Source: Rana temporaria | Lineage: Eukaryota; Chordata; Amphibia; Anura; Ranidae | Assembly: GCF_905171775.1 (NCBI RefSeq) | Contig: NC_053491.1 | Coordinates: 300,428,252-300,492,251, forward strand | Direction of reading: 5' to 3' | DNA: 64,000 nt | In this document: positions 44,648-55,461 of the stretch, one piece after another | How positions within the stretch are numbered: the first letter of the stretch is position 1 | How the letters are laid out: each line of letters starts with the position of its first letter | Notes under the pieces: model-generated | The model's input: only the letters and a program-made list of their open reading frames with translations | Databases searched by the model: none | Told to the model about the DNA's origin: nothing | Made by a program: the position numbers and the translations under genes

Positions 44648-45972
44648 TGTTAGGTCTGCTATTTTGCTCTGGGTACGAGGAGTCCTATGACCGGTCGGGT
44701 AATCTCCCAATAAGACACTCACGCAAGTATCATTTAGCAAGATTACAATTTATTTCCGGAATTCAGCGGGTTTTATTAAAAATTTGAGATACACCCTCTG
44801 GGATGTATCTCTTCGTGGACCAGACAATCAGGTTACAATTTCTTACAGTATATATTTTTTATACCAAGTTTGTTCACATAAGACCATAAATAAAATTTCT
44901 TAAAATACAAAATTTGCTTAGATATTACTCATCAACAAAAATAAAATATCTTCTGACCATTGTCTCACACTATTTCTATAATTGTATAAAACTTGTTAAT
45001 AAGCTTGTTAATAAAACCTATGGGCCAGATTCACGTACAAGAGCGCCGGTGTAACGTAACCCGTTTACGATACACCGTCGCAAGTTTCGAGTTTTAGTGC
45101 CCGATCCACAAAGCACTTACCTGGAAACTTGCGGCGGTGTATCGTAAAGACGTCCAGCGCAAGGCGGGCCAATTCAAATGGGCGTGTGCCATTTAAATTA
45201 GGCGCGCTCCCGCGCCAGACCTACTGCGCATGCTCAGTTTCGCAATTCCCGTTGTGCTTTGCGCGCAGTGACGTCATTTTTTCGAACGGCGACGCGCGTA
45301 GCGTAATTCCGTATTCCCGGACGGCTTATGCAAACAACGTTCATTTTTAAATTTCGACGCGGGAACGACGGCCATACTTTAGACAGCAATACGTTTGCTG
45401 ACTAAAGTTAGGGCACCAAAAACGACGACTAACTTTGCGACGGGAAACTAGACTAGCGGCGATGTAGCGAACGCGAAAATCCGTTGTGGATCGCCGTAAC
45501 TCCTAATTTGCATACCCGATGCTGGTTTACGACGCAAACTCCCCCCAGCGGCGGCCGCGGTACTGCATCCTAAGATCCGACAGTGTAAAACAATTACACC
45601 TGTCGGATCTTATGGATATCTATGCGTAACTGATTCTATGAATCAGTCGCATAGATAGAAACAGAGATACAACGGCGTATCAGGAGATACGCCGTCGTAT
45701 CTCTTTTGTGAATCTGGCCCCAAATGTCTATAAAATATTAGCCAGTATTTCACACTTTGAAAATAATATTTCACACATTCTGCAAAATGCAAGCTTTTAA
45801 GTTTCCTGTAATACAAGCCTTTTTGCCTTTGTTTCATAAGCGAGAAAAGAATCTGTAATATAAAAGCTTAAAAATAATTTTAAGTTTGATAGGAAAATAA
45901 AGGTTCTTACCCTCCTGTTCTTATGCCAGACCAGATCACCCAAAACATAATGGTAACCCCACCTTCCTTTCA
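44648..45972 (-). repeat. ERV 5' LTR, interrupted by a MITE
   Basis: Matches 1065-1667 from TGTTAGGTC to CCTTTCA in plus orientation. It contains the 699-bp MITE at 45022-45720 and a further 30 bases near 44801-44830 that the other LTR lacks. Its outer end is followed directly by AAGTC. Confidence 0.85.
45022..45720 (-). mobile_element. TWA-type palindromic MITE in the 5' LTR
   Basis: Same family as 4628-5303 but in the opposite orientation. The ends are GGGCCAGATTCAC and GTGAATCTGGCCC. Its absence from the other LTR gives the empty site directly. Flanking duplication has decayed. Confidence 0.75.
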
Positions 45973-46206
45973 AAGTCCATCGGTCAAAAATCCACGCATG
46001 CTCAGAATCAAGTCGACGCATGCTCGGAAGCATTGAACTTTTTTCTCAGCACGTCATAGTGTTTTACATCACTGCGCTTAGACACGGTCAGATTTTTGAC
46101 CGATGGTGTGTAGGCAAGACTGATGAAAGTCAGCTTCATCGGATATCAGACGAAAAAATCCATCAGATTAGATTCCATCAGATAGCCGATCGTGTGTACA
46201 GGGCTT
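45973..46206 (+). mobile_element. MITE-1, right half
   Basis: Begins with the AAGTC target duplication of the ERV and ends with CGATCGTGTGTACAGGGCTT, the inverted terminal repeat of the left half at 880. It contains ATTTTTGACCGATGGTGTGT and its partial inverse CCATCGGTCAAAAAT. Confidence 0.75.
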
Positions 46207-46639
46207 TAGAGTTTTGAATATGTGGAATAAGCTCAGTCAAGAACTAGTTCTGGGTGAAGAAAATTGAAAAATGCTTTGTAGTTTTTTTTTTATTCCTTCC
46301 TCTTGATCAACTGTGGGCAGGGCCGGCCCTACCATGGGACCCGATGGTACCCTGGTCCCAGACGGCACTTTCAGGGGGCGGCGAACTGCCGCCCGCCACC
46401 CAGCCCGTTCCACCCGCTCCACTGTGGATAGTATGCCAAGCGCCAAACGTGCGGGCAGAACAGGGAACAGTCAGCGGGCGGGTCGGCAGCTGAGTGAGCG
46501 GGCTTGCTGGCCAATCAGGTGAGCGGGCTTGCTGGCCAATCAGCAGGCCGGGGAGCAGAGAGATGACATCATTTACCGTTTACAGCCTCGGGCAGCAGAG
46601 AAATTCTGCCTGCCTTTACTCACAGCACTTTACTCACAG

Positions 46640-47612
46640 CACTTTACTCACAGCAAGTGGCAATCCCCTACGTGTGGCAAGTGACAATCTGCAACAGGTG
46701 GAGTTGTAACAATCTGCAACACGTGGCATCGTGGCATGTGACAATCTGCAACATGTGGCAAGTGACAATCAGAAACGTGTGGCAGGTGACATGGCAAGTG
46801 ACAATTCACGTGTGGCAGGTGATAATCCGCAATGTGTGGCAAGTGACGTGACAATCCGCATCTGCTGACAGGTGACATGGCAAGTGACAATCTGCAATGT
46901 GTTGCAGGTGACGTGGCAAGTGACAATTGGCATCTGCTGACAGGTGACATGGCAAGTGACAATCCACAATGTGTGACATCGTGGCAAGTGACAATCCGCA
47001 ATGTGTGGCAGGTGGCGTCGTGGCAAGTGACAATCCGCAATGTGTGACATCGTGGCAAGTGACAATCCGCAATGTGTGGCAGGTGGCGTGGTGGCAAGTG
47101 ACAATCCGCAATGTGTGACATCGTGGCAAGTGACAATCCGCAATGTGTGGCAGGTGGCATCATAACAAGTGACAATCCGCAACCTGTGGCAAGTGACAAT
47201 GTGCAATGTGTGGCAAAGGACGTTGTGACAAGTGACAATCCGCAACCTGTGGCAAGTGACAATCCACAATATGTGGCAGGTGACGTCGTGGCAAGTGACA
47301 ATCTGCAACGTGTGGCAAGTGGCAAGTGACAATCCACAATATGTGGCAGGTGGCATCGTGGCAAGTGACAATCTGCAACGTGTGGCAAGTGACAATTTGA
47401 AATGTGTGGCAGGTGACGTGGCAAGTGACAATTCTCAACAGGTGGCAGGTGACAATCCACAGGTGACGTGGCAAGTGACAATCCGCATCTGCTGACAGGT
47501 GACATAATGGCAAGTGACAATTCGCAATGTGTGACATTGTGGCAAGTGACAATCTGCAACATGTGGCAAGTGACAATCTGCATCTGGTGGCAGGTGACGT
47601 GGCAAGTGACAC
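46640..47612. repeat. GTGGCAAGTGACAATC minisatellite
   Basis: About 1 kb of variable units built on GTGGCAAGTGACAATCCGCA and ATGTGTGGCAGGTGACGTG, with a spacing of roughly 25-50 bases. Unit variants suggest repeated slippage. It is preceded by three copies of ACTTTACTCACAGC at about 46605-46650. Confidence 0.9.
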
Positions 47613-48461
47613 ACTCAGGGCTCCCACTGTTTCTGCATTATGGTGAGTTGAACTATTTTATTTTATATAACAATGTAATAATAGAAATAATGCACTTCAA
47701 TAATCTTTTTTGTGATTCGACACTGCATTTTACTGACAATTGCGTAGTTGTGTGACGTTGTACCTAAACAAAATTTGCGTCCTTTTTTCCCCACAAATAA
47801 AACTTTTTTTTGGTGGTATTTGATCACTTCTGCGTTTTTTGTTTGTTGTGCTATAAACAAAAATGGCGCCAATTTTGAAAAAATATATATATATTTTTTA
47901 CTTTTGGCTATAATAAACATCCAAAAAAATAAAAATTAAAATTTCTTCATCAGTTTACGTTGATACGTATTCTTCTACATATGTTTGGTAAAAAAAAACG
48001 CAATAAGTGTATATTGATTAGTTTGCGCAAAAGTTATAGCGTCTACAATCTAGATGTATGGCATTTTTATTATTATTATTTTTTTACTAGTAATGGCATT
48101 GATCTGTGATTTTTAGCGAGACTGCGACATTGCGGTGGACAGATCGGACACTTTTGACACTTTTTTGGGACCAGTGACATTTATACAGCTATTTGTGCTA
48201 TACAAATGCACTAATTACTGTGTAAATGTCACTGGCAGGAAAGTGGTTAAATGTGTTCCCTGGGAGGTGTTTCTAACTGGGAGGGATGGGACTGACAGGA
48301 GAAGGAGAGAGATCTTTGGTCCTAATCTCTAGGAACAGCAGATCTGTCTTTCCTCCCCTGTCAGAATGGGGATCTGTCTGTTTACATTGACAGATCCCCA
48401 TTCTGGCTCTCTGGAGCGATCGTGGGTGGCCGGCTGGCATCGCGGCCACCGGGCCCCACAC

Positions 48462-49200
48462 ACGTGTCCTTTTATACTCCTATATACATGTATAGAGCCA
48501 TGACAGGTCCTCTTTATACTCCTACATACATGTATAGAGCCATGACAGGTCATCTTTATGCTGCTATGCATGTATAGAGCCATGAAAGGTCCTCTGTATA
48601 CTCCTACATACATGTATAGAGCCATGACAGGTCCTCTTTATACTCCTATATACACGTATAGAGCCATGACAGGTCCACTTTATACTCCTATATTCACGTA
48701 TAGAGCCATGACAGGTCCTCTTTTTATTCCTATATTCATGTATAGAGCCATGACAGGTCCTCTTTATATTCCTACATACATGTATTGAGCCATGACACGT
48801 CCTTTTACACTCCTATACACATGTATAGAGCCCTGACAGATCCTTTTATACTCCTACATACATGTAAATAGCCATGACCAATCCTCTTTATACTTCTATA
48901 TACATGTATAGAGCCATGACCGGGCCTCTTTATACTTCTAGACATGAATAGAGCCATAACAAGTCCTTTTTATAGAGTCATGACAGGTCCTCTTCATATT
49001 CCTACATACATGTATTGAGCTATGACACGTCCTTTTACACACCTATACACATATATAGAGCTATGATTTGTCCTCTTTACACTCCTACATACATGTAAAC
49101 AAACATGACAGGTCCTCTTTATACTCGGTTACATGTATAAAGCCATGACAGGTCCTCTTTATATTCCGATACATGTATAGAGCCATGACAGGTCCACTTT
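48462..49200. repeat. 42-bp minisatellite
   Basis: About 17 units of 42 bases, each with a CTTTATACTCCTACATACA half and a TGTATAGAGCCATGACAGGT half. Early copies are regular, later copies (from about 48850) have deletions. Because 42 is a multiple of three, several frames stay open through it without being genes. Confidence 0.9.
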
Positions 49201-49305
49201 ATTTATCATGATAAAAAATAATGGATGTGGGAGCATTTTGGTGGGCGATATTTTTTTTTTAGGGGGGGACATTAAATTCTTTCTTGAGCCGGCACTGACT
49301 GTGGG

Positions 49306-50582
49306 TTTAATAGTACAAAGAATAGTGCGGCGCTAAATCTCACAATTAATACATCTCCTCATACGCTGATGAAGTCCTGCTCCTTGGGATGATACGTGTG
49401 CGAGAGGGATTGACTTCACCCACGGCCGTCTCCTCATGCTGACTCCATGTGGTTTTATATGACAGAATGCTTAATGCAGGGGTGGCCAACCAGTGGCCCG
49501 GGGGCCACTTGTGGCCTGCGGAGCCCTCTGATGTGGCCCTTGACCTCCTGCTCTGGAATGGCGGCTTGGCAAGCCCAGTTTGCAGGTTGCCAACCCGTCA
49601 TACCACAGCATCATTGTTGTGAATGAAGCTGGTGGTAAAGAAAGAAAATGACTGCGGAGCAGAAACCCATAAGCCGATGCTTCCTGTACAGGAGGAGTCT
49701 ATGGCAAAACCCGCAGGATAGACATAGGTGCACTACACTGCACCCGCGGTGTGGGTAAACCACAGCACATCAGTGTGAAAGCAGTCTTAGGCCCTTTTCA
49801 CACGATCGTCCCTACCTAATCAGACCCTCAATTAATCTCTACAGAGCGTCAGATGTAAACAGACTTTTGTCTGTTTACGTCCACCTACCTCCAATCCGAT
49901 CCTCTAAAAAAAAATAGAAGGGAATTCATCCCCTTCCATGTGGGCAGATCAGATTGGAGGCCCTATAGAGTAGCCGTCACCTGTCATCCGCCTGCTCCAC
50001 TCATTGTGGCCCGCGACTGGTTTCCAAGTTGCTTAAGTGGCCCTCGCTCTTCAAAAGGTTGGGCACCCCTGGCTTAATGGAAGTGGGTATGTAAGTGTGA
50101 TACAAGGGTATGTAAGTGTGATTCTTCATTTTTATCATATTACATACATGCCAGCAGAGAGCACTAGATATTTCCTGTTTTATTTGCATATATCGGGATA
50201 TTCGGACACTGAAGATCTTATGCTGTGATCCCCTGTATATGAGCTGATGTGGTGATCCATGCCCATTGCACTCTGAAGAGGTTTATTGCTACTCTCCAGG
50301 ATTTTGTTGACTTCATTGATTTTCAGTCTTCATTGACTCAGCACATTATCACTTTTTGGAGTCCTGATTTCTATATTAACTTTTTATGATTTTTCCTTTC
50401 CAATAACTATATCTATCAAGTATTGATTAATTGGATGAAGAGATGTATAAATTGTGATATTTAGCGCTGCACTATTCTTTGTACTATTATTGCTTGGGAT
50501 TTTTTTGTAAATTGGCCTTAAGTGTTCAGCAGCTGTTTATATTTTAACAATTTTTTTTGCGCTGGTATAATTTTATTCCATT
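49306..50582. mobile_element. Short Penelope-like palindrome
   Basis: Inverted ends AATAGTACAAAGAATAGTGC (49309) and its complement (to 50488) share a further GCGCTAAAT...ATACATCTC stretch. The target repeat AACTGTGGGT is found at 50583-50592; its left counterpart starts at 46309 and is split by the hAT element. Inverted LTR-like ends and variable-length target repeats fit a truncated Penelope-like element, but no RT or GIY-YIG coding is left. The interior carries a 595-bp hAT MITE. Confidence 0.5.
49477..50071 (+). mobile_element. hAT MITE with CAGGGGTGGCCAACC ends
   Basis: Ends CAGGGGTGGCCAACC and GGTTGGGCACCCCTG are inverted repeats, flanked by a perfect 8-bp duplication GCTTAATG (49469-49476 and 50072-50079). 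595 bases, non-coding, inserted in the Penelope-like palindrome. Confidence 0.88.
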
Positions 50583-50592
50583 AACTGTGGGT

Positions 50593-50870
50593 ATAAGTTT
50601 CTGTACATGGAAGTTTTCTATTTGTTTAGTATATTGATTAGTTTTTTTCTATTGGTTGGACTAGATGGATTAAAGCCTTTTTTCACTCTATAAACTAGGT
50701 ACCCTAAACAGTAGATCTTATTATTACTGCACTCTGACCTAATTTCATATTTTAGCTTTCCTCCATCTATCGATCCGCTTCCTAGTTGAATTGTTGATCC
50801 CATTTTAACATATCTTTTGTATTTACCAAGCTGTACTGTGACTTCTGTTTTTATTACGAAGTAACACTGA
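50593..50870 (+). mobile_element. CR1/L2-like LINE tail, then unassigned sequence
   Basis: TTGGACTAGATGGATT at about 50656 followed by TTTTTTCACTCTATAAACTA is the common 3' tail of CR1/L2 LINEs (usually GGACTAGATGGAC...). No frame is left. From 50740 to 50870 I see nothing specific. Confidence 0.4.
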
Positions 50871-51793
50871 GGTTGATTTACTAAAGCTGGAGTACAAAAT
50901 CTGGTGCAGCTGTGCATGATAGAAAATCAGCTTATAACTTTAGTTTGTTCAATTAACCTCTTAGTTCAATTAAGTCTAGTAGACATCCTGGGTATGATAA
51001 AGTTTGAAACACAAATTCAAAAATTATAATATAATAAATAACTATAAATAATTATAACAAATAATAATGTAATTATAATAAAAATTATCCAATAATGTAA
51101 TCAAATCAAAAACACAGAAATTTGCTCAGTTGCAGAATTGTCGCTGTCATTACTTTCAGTGTTTGATGATGAATTTTCCGCACAAATCTCTATCGCTCAA
51201 TTCTGCAAGTGATTCTAATTTATTATCGCTGTGTTCTAGTTTGTCTAAAACCACTTTTTACATAAACAGACACTTTTTAGTTGCTATGGACAATCTCCAG
51301 TTTCCAGGCTGAAAGAACAGTTTTTATAATATAAAACTGCATGCAGGACACTGGACAGACCACTAGGGACAAAGGGGATGTGTCATTATTATTACTTAAT
51401 ATTACTTAATTAATTAGAATTATTAAGATTACAGTATACTGTATCTATACTGTGTTTTTACTTTTTTGAATTTGGCACCGAACTCCGCCCCCGAACGTTG
51501 CGCCGATCGGGAACGGAGCTTGGCGGCACTCGGCAGTCACCAGTGTGTGAATCAAGCGAGAAAACAGCTTGCACACACATCGTAGGATCCAGGGACAAGG
51601 TAAGTAACTTCCCCTGTATTCTGCAATGTGATCCCGAGTCTGGCTCGGGGTTACCGCTTTTGGTATGTAAAATTTACCCTGAGCCTGACTCGGGAATACC
51701 GATAGGCAGGTTAAGCTCTGACAAAAAAAAGCGGTTCGATTTCTATGCAGAGCTGAACCACATTTTGCACTCTCCAGTTTTAGTAAATCAACC
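50871..51793 (+). mobile_element. MITE with GGTTGATTTACTAAA ends, interrupted
   Basis: GGTTGATTTACTAAAGCTGG at the left pairs with CCAGTTTTAGTAAATCAACC at the right. Inner segments CAAAATCTGGTGCAGCTGTG and TTTTGCACTCTCCAG also mirror the usual arms. The centre is occupied by the TTAA MITE at 50953-51714. Confidence 0.75.
50953..51714 (+). mobile_element. TTAA-flanked MITE nested in the previous one
   Basis: TTAA at 50953-50956 and 51711-51714 bounds an insert with ends TTAACCTCTTAG and, reversed, TTAACCTGCCTATCGG. The left third is AT-rich with repeated ATAATAAATAAC-like runs. The right third is GC-rich with TGATCCCGAGTCTGGCTCGG and an inverted partner. Taking out the insert and one TTAA rejoins the host MITE arm. 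Confidence 0.65.
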
Positions 51794-52105
51794 CCTATAT
51801 GTCTATGAAAACTCCACCAAGGCTTATACACACTAACCAACAGTTAAAACATTACTCCAATCCCTTGTCTTCCCAACCCCCAGCTATTATGGAGTCATCT
51901 CCATACAAGGAGCTTGGGAAAATGGGAATAACCATCTAACAAGAATTCCTGAAAATAATTATTACTGTAACTGTAATAGGCAATTATGCCACTATATTCA
52001 GGTGACATAGGAAGTCAGATAAATATGTTAGTGCCCAATCTGTATAGTGTGATATATTTTCTTTGTAGATTATGCATTTAAATCTGTGCCGGACTTGCTA
52101 CATAA
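51794..52105. other. No recognised feature
   Basis: AT-rich, apparently unique sequence with no frame above 60 codons that looks real. It is one of the few candidates for ancestral host DNA and continues after the Penelope-like insertion at 56619. Confidence 0.4.
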
Positions 52106-52120
52106 TCCTATTGTAAGTGC

Positions 52121-52290
52121 TTCAAAAAATAAAGGGAGGGGAGGATGGGAAAGGGAAGGGCAGCTTGAGGGCACAGAAAGGAGGAGGAAGGTGGAAAAAA
52201 AGGGAAAAGAAAAGGAGAAAAGGGGGGGAGGGAGGGGAAAGGATAGAAAAAAGGGGAGAGAAAGCAAGAAAAAAAATTAAGGGGGGGCAA
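52121..52290. repeat. Purine-rich (GA/GGA) tract
   Basis: 170 bases almost free of pyrimidines on the plus strand, with GGGAGGGG and GAAAAGGAG runs. It lies at the 3' end of the Penelope-like element on its minus strand. Such tracts can form triplex or G-rich structures. Confidence 0.8.
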
Positions 52291-52319
52291 GATACACTAG
52301 GAAAAAGCACTCACATGAG

Positions 52320-52787
52320 CTACATCCGTATATGATAGGAACAGAAAAAAACGCAAATCACCGAAGTGAGCAAAAGTCAGACTTTGAGGCAAGACGGAAG
52401 TATGTCTGAAATATATTATTTATTACAAAAATATAAAAAAATATATATATTTTTTACAACATAGATGAAAATTCAATAAAAAAAACATATAAATAATTGA
52501 TTGATTATGAACAAATCCTTTGAAGTCGCCTACGCGTTTCGCCATTGGGCTTCCACAGGACGAGACAAGAAGGATTTTTTTGCAGTATACAAATATTGTT
52601 TTCACAATCTGAAACAATATGTATCAAGTTAGTACAACATAGAGACATTTTTAATGGTTTTACAAACAGTTACAACAAGGTTTAAAAACACCCACATATA
52701 TATGTACAGCACAGTTGCATCTCCTAGTACATCATGGTGGACGTGTCCATCCAAACTATTTGGGCATTCCTTGAGTAGATGCCAAAA
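52320..52787 (-). repeat. Penelope pLTR, left inverted copy
   Basis: Reverse complement of the right block, including the TCGCCTACGCGTTTCGCCAT hairpin at about 52526 and the TACATCATGGTGGACGTGTC segment at about 52727. The two copies differ at few positions. Confidence 0.75.
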
Positions 52788-54591
52788 ATCGATTTCACTT
52801 ACTATCGATTATGTCAGAATAGCTGATGATCATCTATTGGGTAAAATAAATAACAGTTTGTATAGACTCTGTTTGTGTGGGAGCATTCATATAGAGAGGG
52901 GGGAAGTTAGGAAGAGAAAAACAGGAAAGGAAAAAGGTAGAAAGCAAAACCAAGCCAGACTTTCCAAATATATAAGTGAAATTGACATACCGGTAGTCCT
53001 AGTTAATTCCACCTATGATGGTAGACCCATGGTGTCAAAGATTATATGATAGAAGCGGTATATTGATGCAGCACGGTAGCAACCAGCAGCAGGTAGATAG
53101 GGGTGTCGCCGAACAATCAGTCAGGCAGATACCCCATTCTAAGAAGAAATACATAGGATATGCAAATAAAAAATAAAGAATATCTACCGCAGGTAATTAT
53201 ATAAATCGCATGGTCGCATAATAGTATAACTACCAAAACAGAACCAAAAACCATAAAAAATAATAAGAAATATACCAAAGATATTCAATGAAGGAAAAAT
53301 AACTGGGGTGGATTTCCACGGAGTCACATACAGGCAGCAGTGCAGTAAGAATCCAGCTATGGAACGCACTTGAGGCAATAGAGCCCAACAAGCCAAAGTG
53401 CTCCTAGAGGAGCAAGATAAAAAAAACAGACAACCGCTTCATTTAAAAAACATAGCACAATAATGGACAGTTACAACCAAGAATGAGCAAAGAACTCCTA
53501 GATAACTTACTATGATGAGCAGAAATACATGTATGCCCCAGGGTAGCAGCCGACGCTGTGTACACAGATAGCAATGTGGGCTGAGTTTAAATAGCCTGTG
53601 GCAGCGGCGTGACGTAATGACGTCATTGTCATTACGTCACGTCATTGCCATACCACCAGCAGCGCATCAACACAGAGATGTCTATGGAAGGTGGAGCCCG
53701 TTTCAAGCGTCATGACGCTTAAACGTCCATTACAGGCTTGGTGCCAATTGTGTGCTGGAAAGCCATTCATTACTAGTGGGAGGCACCGTGTAACCCTGGA
53801 AGAGTACACGCCTACCGGTCTGGTTATAGATCAGTGATTGGTCAATTCAGGGCAGACCAACAGGGAGGGCACCTAATAAACGTCCGGACCTACAAAGGAC
53901 TGTCATCAATGAGCATATTTTAATCCGTCTCCGTGTCCTTTTGCAGGGCACACTCAGAAAAGGAAATCCTTACGTAGAACAGCAAAAGGGGAAGTGGAGG
54001 GAAGATTGTGGAAAAAGGGAAAAATAAGAAAAGCGAAAAGGGACAGAAAACCTCTCCACATAAAACATATATTAGAGTCTGTAATAAAGGGGACAGCACA
54101 AATTAAAAGAGTGGTGTCCAAAATTAGCCAATTGGTTAAGATGATTTTTAGGATGGACACTAGAATGTACCACAATGCACAAGAGGGTGCAATACATGTG
54201 CACATGACATATGAGTATAGAAAATATATTAAACAATAATGAAAAAATACTTGCACTAAATTAAAATACTTCCTAATTAGTAAAACACTAATATAGCAAT
54301 GGTATAATATTTTCATATACAAAAATGGTATAGCGTTAAACAGTTGTCATTCCTAAATCAAATTGATTGTTGACAGTCCAAGGAATATGACCCATGGGGT
54401 TCCGAGAATAGATTGTCCCTATCCTTGGACTATTCACATATCATGTTTGAAAGCCAGTTCAAAAGCACTTATATCCAAGTTGGTATTGGCCAACCTGGAT
54501 AGAGCCACAACACAGGAAATTGCAGGGGCGGAGAAACTTATTGGACGGAAAGAATTGTGCACACTGGGACCCCAATTATAGGATTACCAGA

Positions 54592-55385
54592 TCAGCTCTC
54601 CAGAAAGGACTTAAAGCTAATAGCCTCATTAAGACCTGGAAAATAGTTCGCTCGGAGGCAGTAGATCCATTTTGTTTCACATTGTAAAACTCTTTGATCG
54701 AAATTGCCCCCCCGTGTATCCTGGAGGATACATTCCAGGGCAGAGAATTTGAATAAAGAAGGCTTGTATTTGTGTCTGAATGCCACATGGTGGCCTATAG
54801 TAGTGTTAAGTAGGCCATTTGTGGCATAATATACATGATCTTTGATTCTTTTCCAAAAAGGGCGAATGGTTTTACCCACATAAAAACTGCCACATTGGCA
54901 GAATATAATGTAGATGACTCCTTTGGTTTGGCATGTAATATGATGCCGCAGTTTGTGTGTTTGACCATTGGGTAGCCGAACCAAAGTGCCCTCCAATATC
55001 ATATCACAGAAATTGCAGCACCCGCATTTAAATAAGCCTGGAATTGGTAGTGGTTCAGAGCTTGACTTACAATATTTGCTCTTAACCAAGCGGTCATGGA
55101 TGGAAGGAGCGCGTCTAAAAGTAATCTCAGGATTATATCCTACGTACTTGGATAGCGTCTGGTCAATGGTTAGAAGGTGCCAGTGTTTGTACATAATATC
55201 TCGTATCTGTTTATGCTGATCGGAGTACGTGGTAATGAACCGGTAGTGTTAGGCATTGGCCTTTTGGCCACTCTCGAAAGTAGCTCCACTCTCTGTTTAC
55301 CTATTACTCTATTATATGCCTTTTTAAGGCATGTCCTGCTGTAACCCCTGCTGGATAGTCTGATATATAATTGGTCTGCTTCCAT
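54592..55385 (-). pseudogene. Penelope-like RT thumb and GIY-YIG endonuclease
   Basis: The upstream part (55170-55385, RLSSRGYSRTCLKKAYNRV) is the region after the RT core. The 200-codon frame at 54592-55194 carries FKCGCCNFC, a Cys-rich linker typical of Penelope proteins. The GIY-YIG endonuclease follows (GVIYIIFCQCGSFYVGKT, then WKRIKDHVYYA) with a late conserved Glu in LQCETKWI. The endonuclease nicks target DNA for cDNA priming. The RT palm is absent and a frame change near 55180 joins the pieces, so it is truncated. The endonuclease frame itself is open. Confidence 0.8.
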
Positions 55386-55461
55386 TTAAAAATGTTTATC
55401 ATCGGAGCAGTTGCGTCGTAGACGCAAATACTGTCCGTATGGTATGCTACAGACTAGGGGA

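Larger units (their letters stand above)
1065..45972 (-). mobile_element. Endogenous retrovirus (provirus), split by nested insertions
   Basis: This minus-strand provirus reads from right to left: 5' LTR (45972-44648), primer-binding site, leader, gag, pro, RT, RNase H, integrase, env, polypurine tract, 3' LTR (1667-1065). Once insertions are set aside, it is about 9 to 10 kb. MITEs at 4628-5303, 5745-6084, 42996-43675 and 45022-45720 and a huge DIRS insertion at about 6445-39141 separate its parts. Every gene has frameshifts or stops, so it is defective. Gag starts with a myristoylation-type MGNK, pro has an ADTG motif and RT has YMDD. The general order and the gag-pro arrangement look gamma/epsilon-like (class I), but genus is an inference. 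Confidence 0.85.
46318..49297 (+). mobile_element. Non-autonomous hAT element with two minisatellites
   Basis: The ends CAGGGCCGGCCC and GAGCCGGCACTG are imperfect inverted repeats. They are flanked by a perfect 8-bp duplication ACTGTGGG (46310-46317 and 49298-49305), the hallmark of hAT. There is no transposase. The 2.98-kb interior holds a 1-kb minisatellite, an AT-rich middle (47640-48460) with a GATCTGTCTG inverted pair near 48340-48405, and a second minisatellite. Long open frames across the minisatellites are repeat artefacts. Confidence 0.85.

Noticed and set aside
46648..47627. Long minus-strand frames of 220-311 codons rich in Cys and His, resembling zinc-finger proteins
   Set aside because: They follow the GTGGCAAGTGACAATC minisatellite exactly, with overlapping frames open on both strands. 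This is repeat artefact.
48329..48788. Repeat peptide with a 14-residue period (YRAMTGPLYTPI)
   Set aside because: A by-product of the 42-bp minisatellite, open because 42 is a multiple of three.
52121..52290. Lys/Gly/Glu-rich frames in the purine tract as a basic protein
   Set aside because: All three plus frames are open because the tract is nearly pure A/G. This is composition, not coding.
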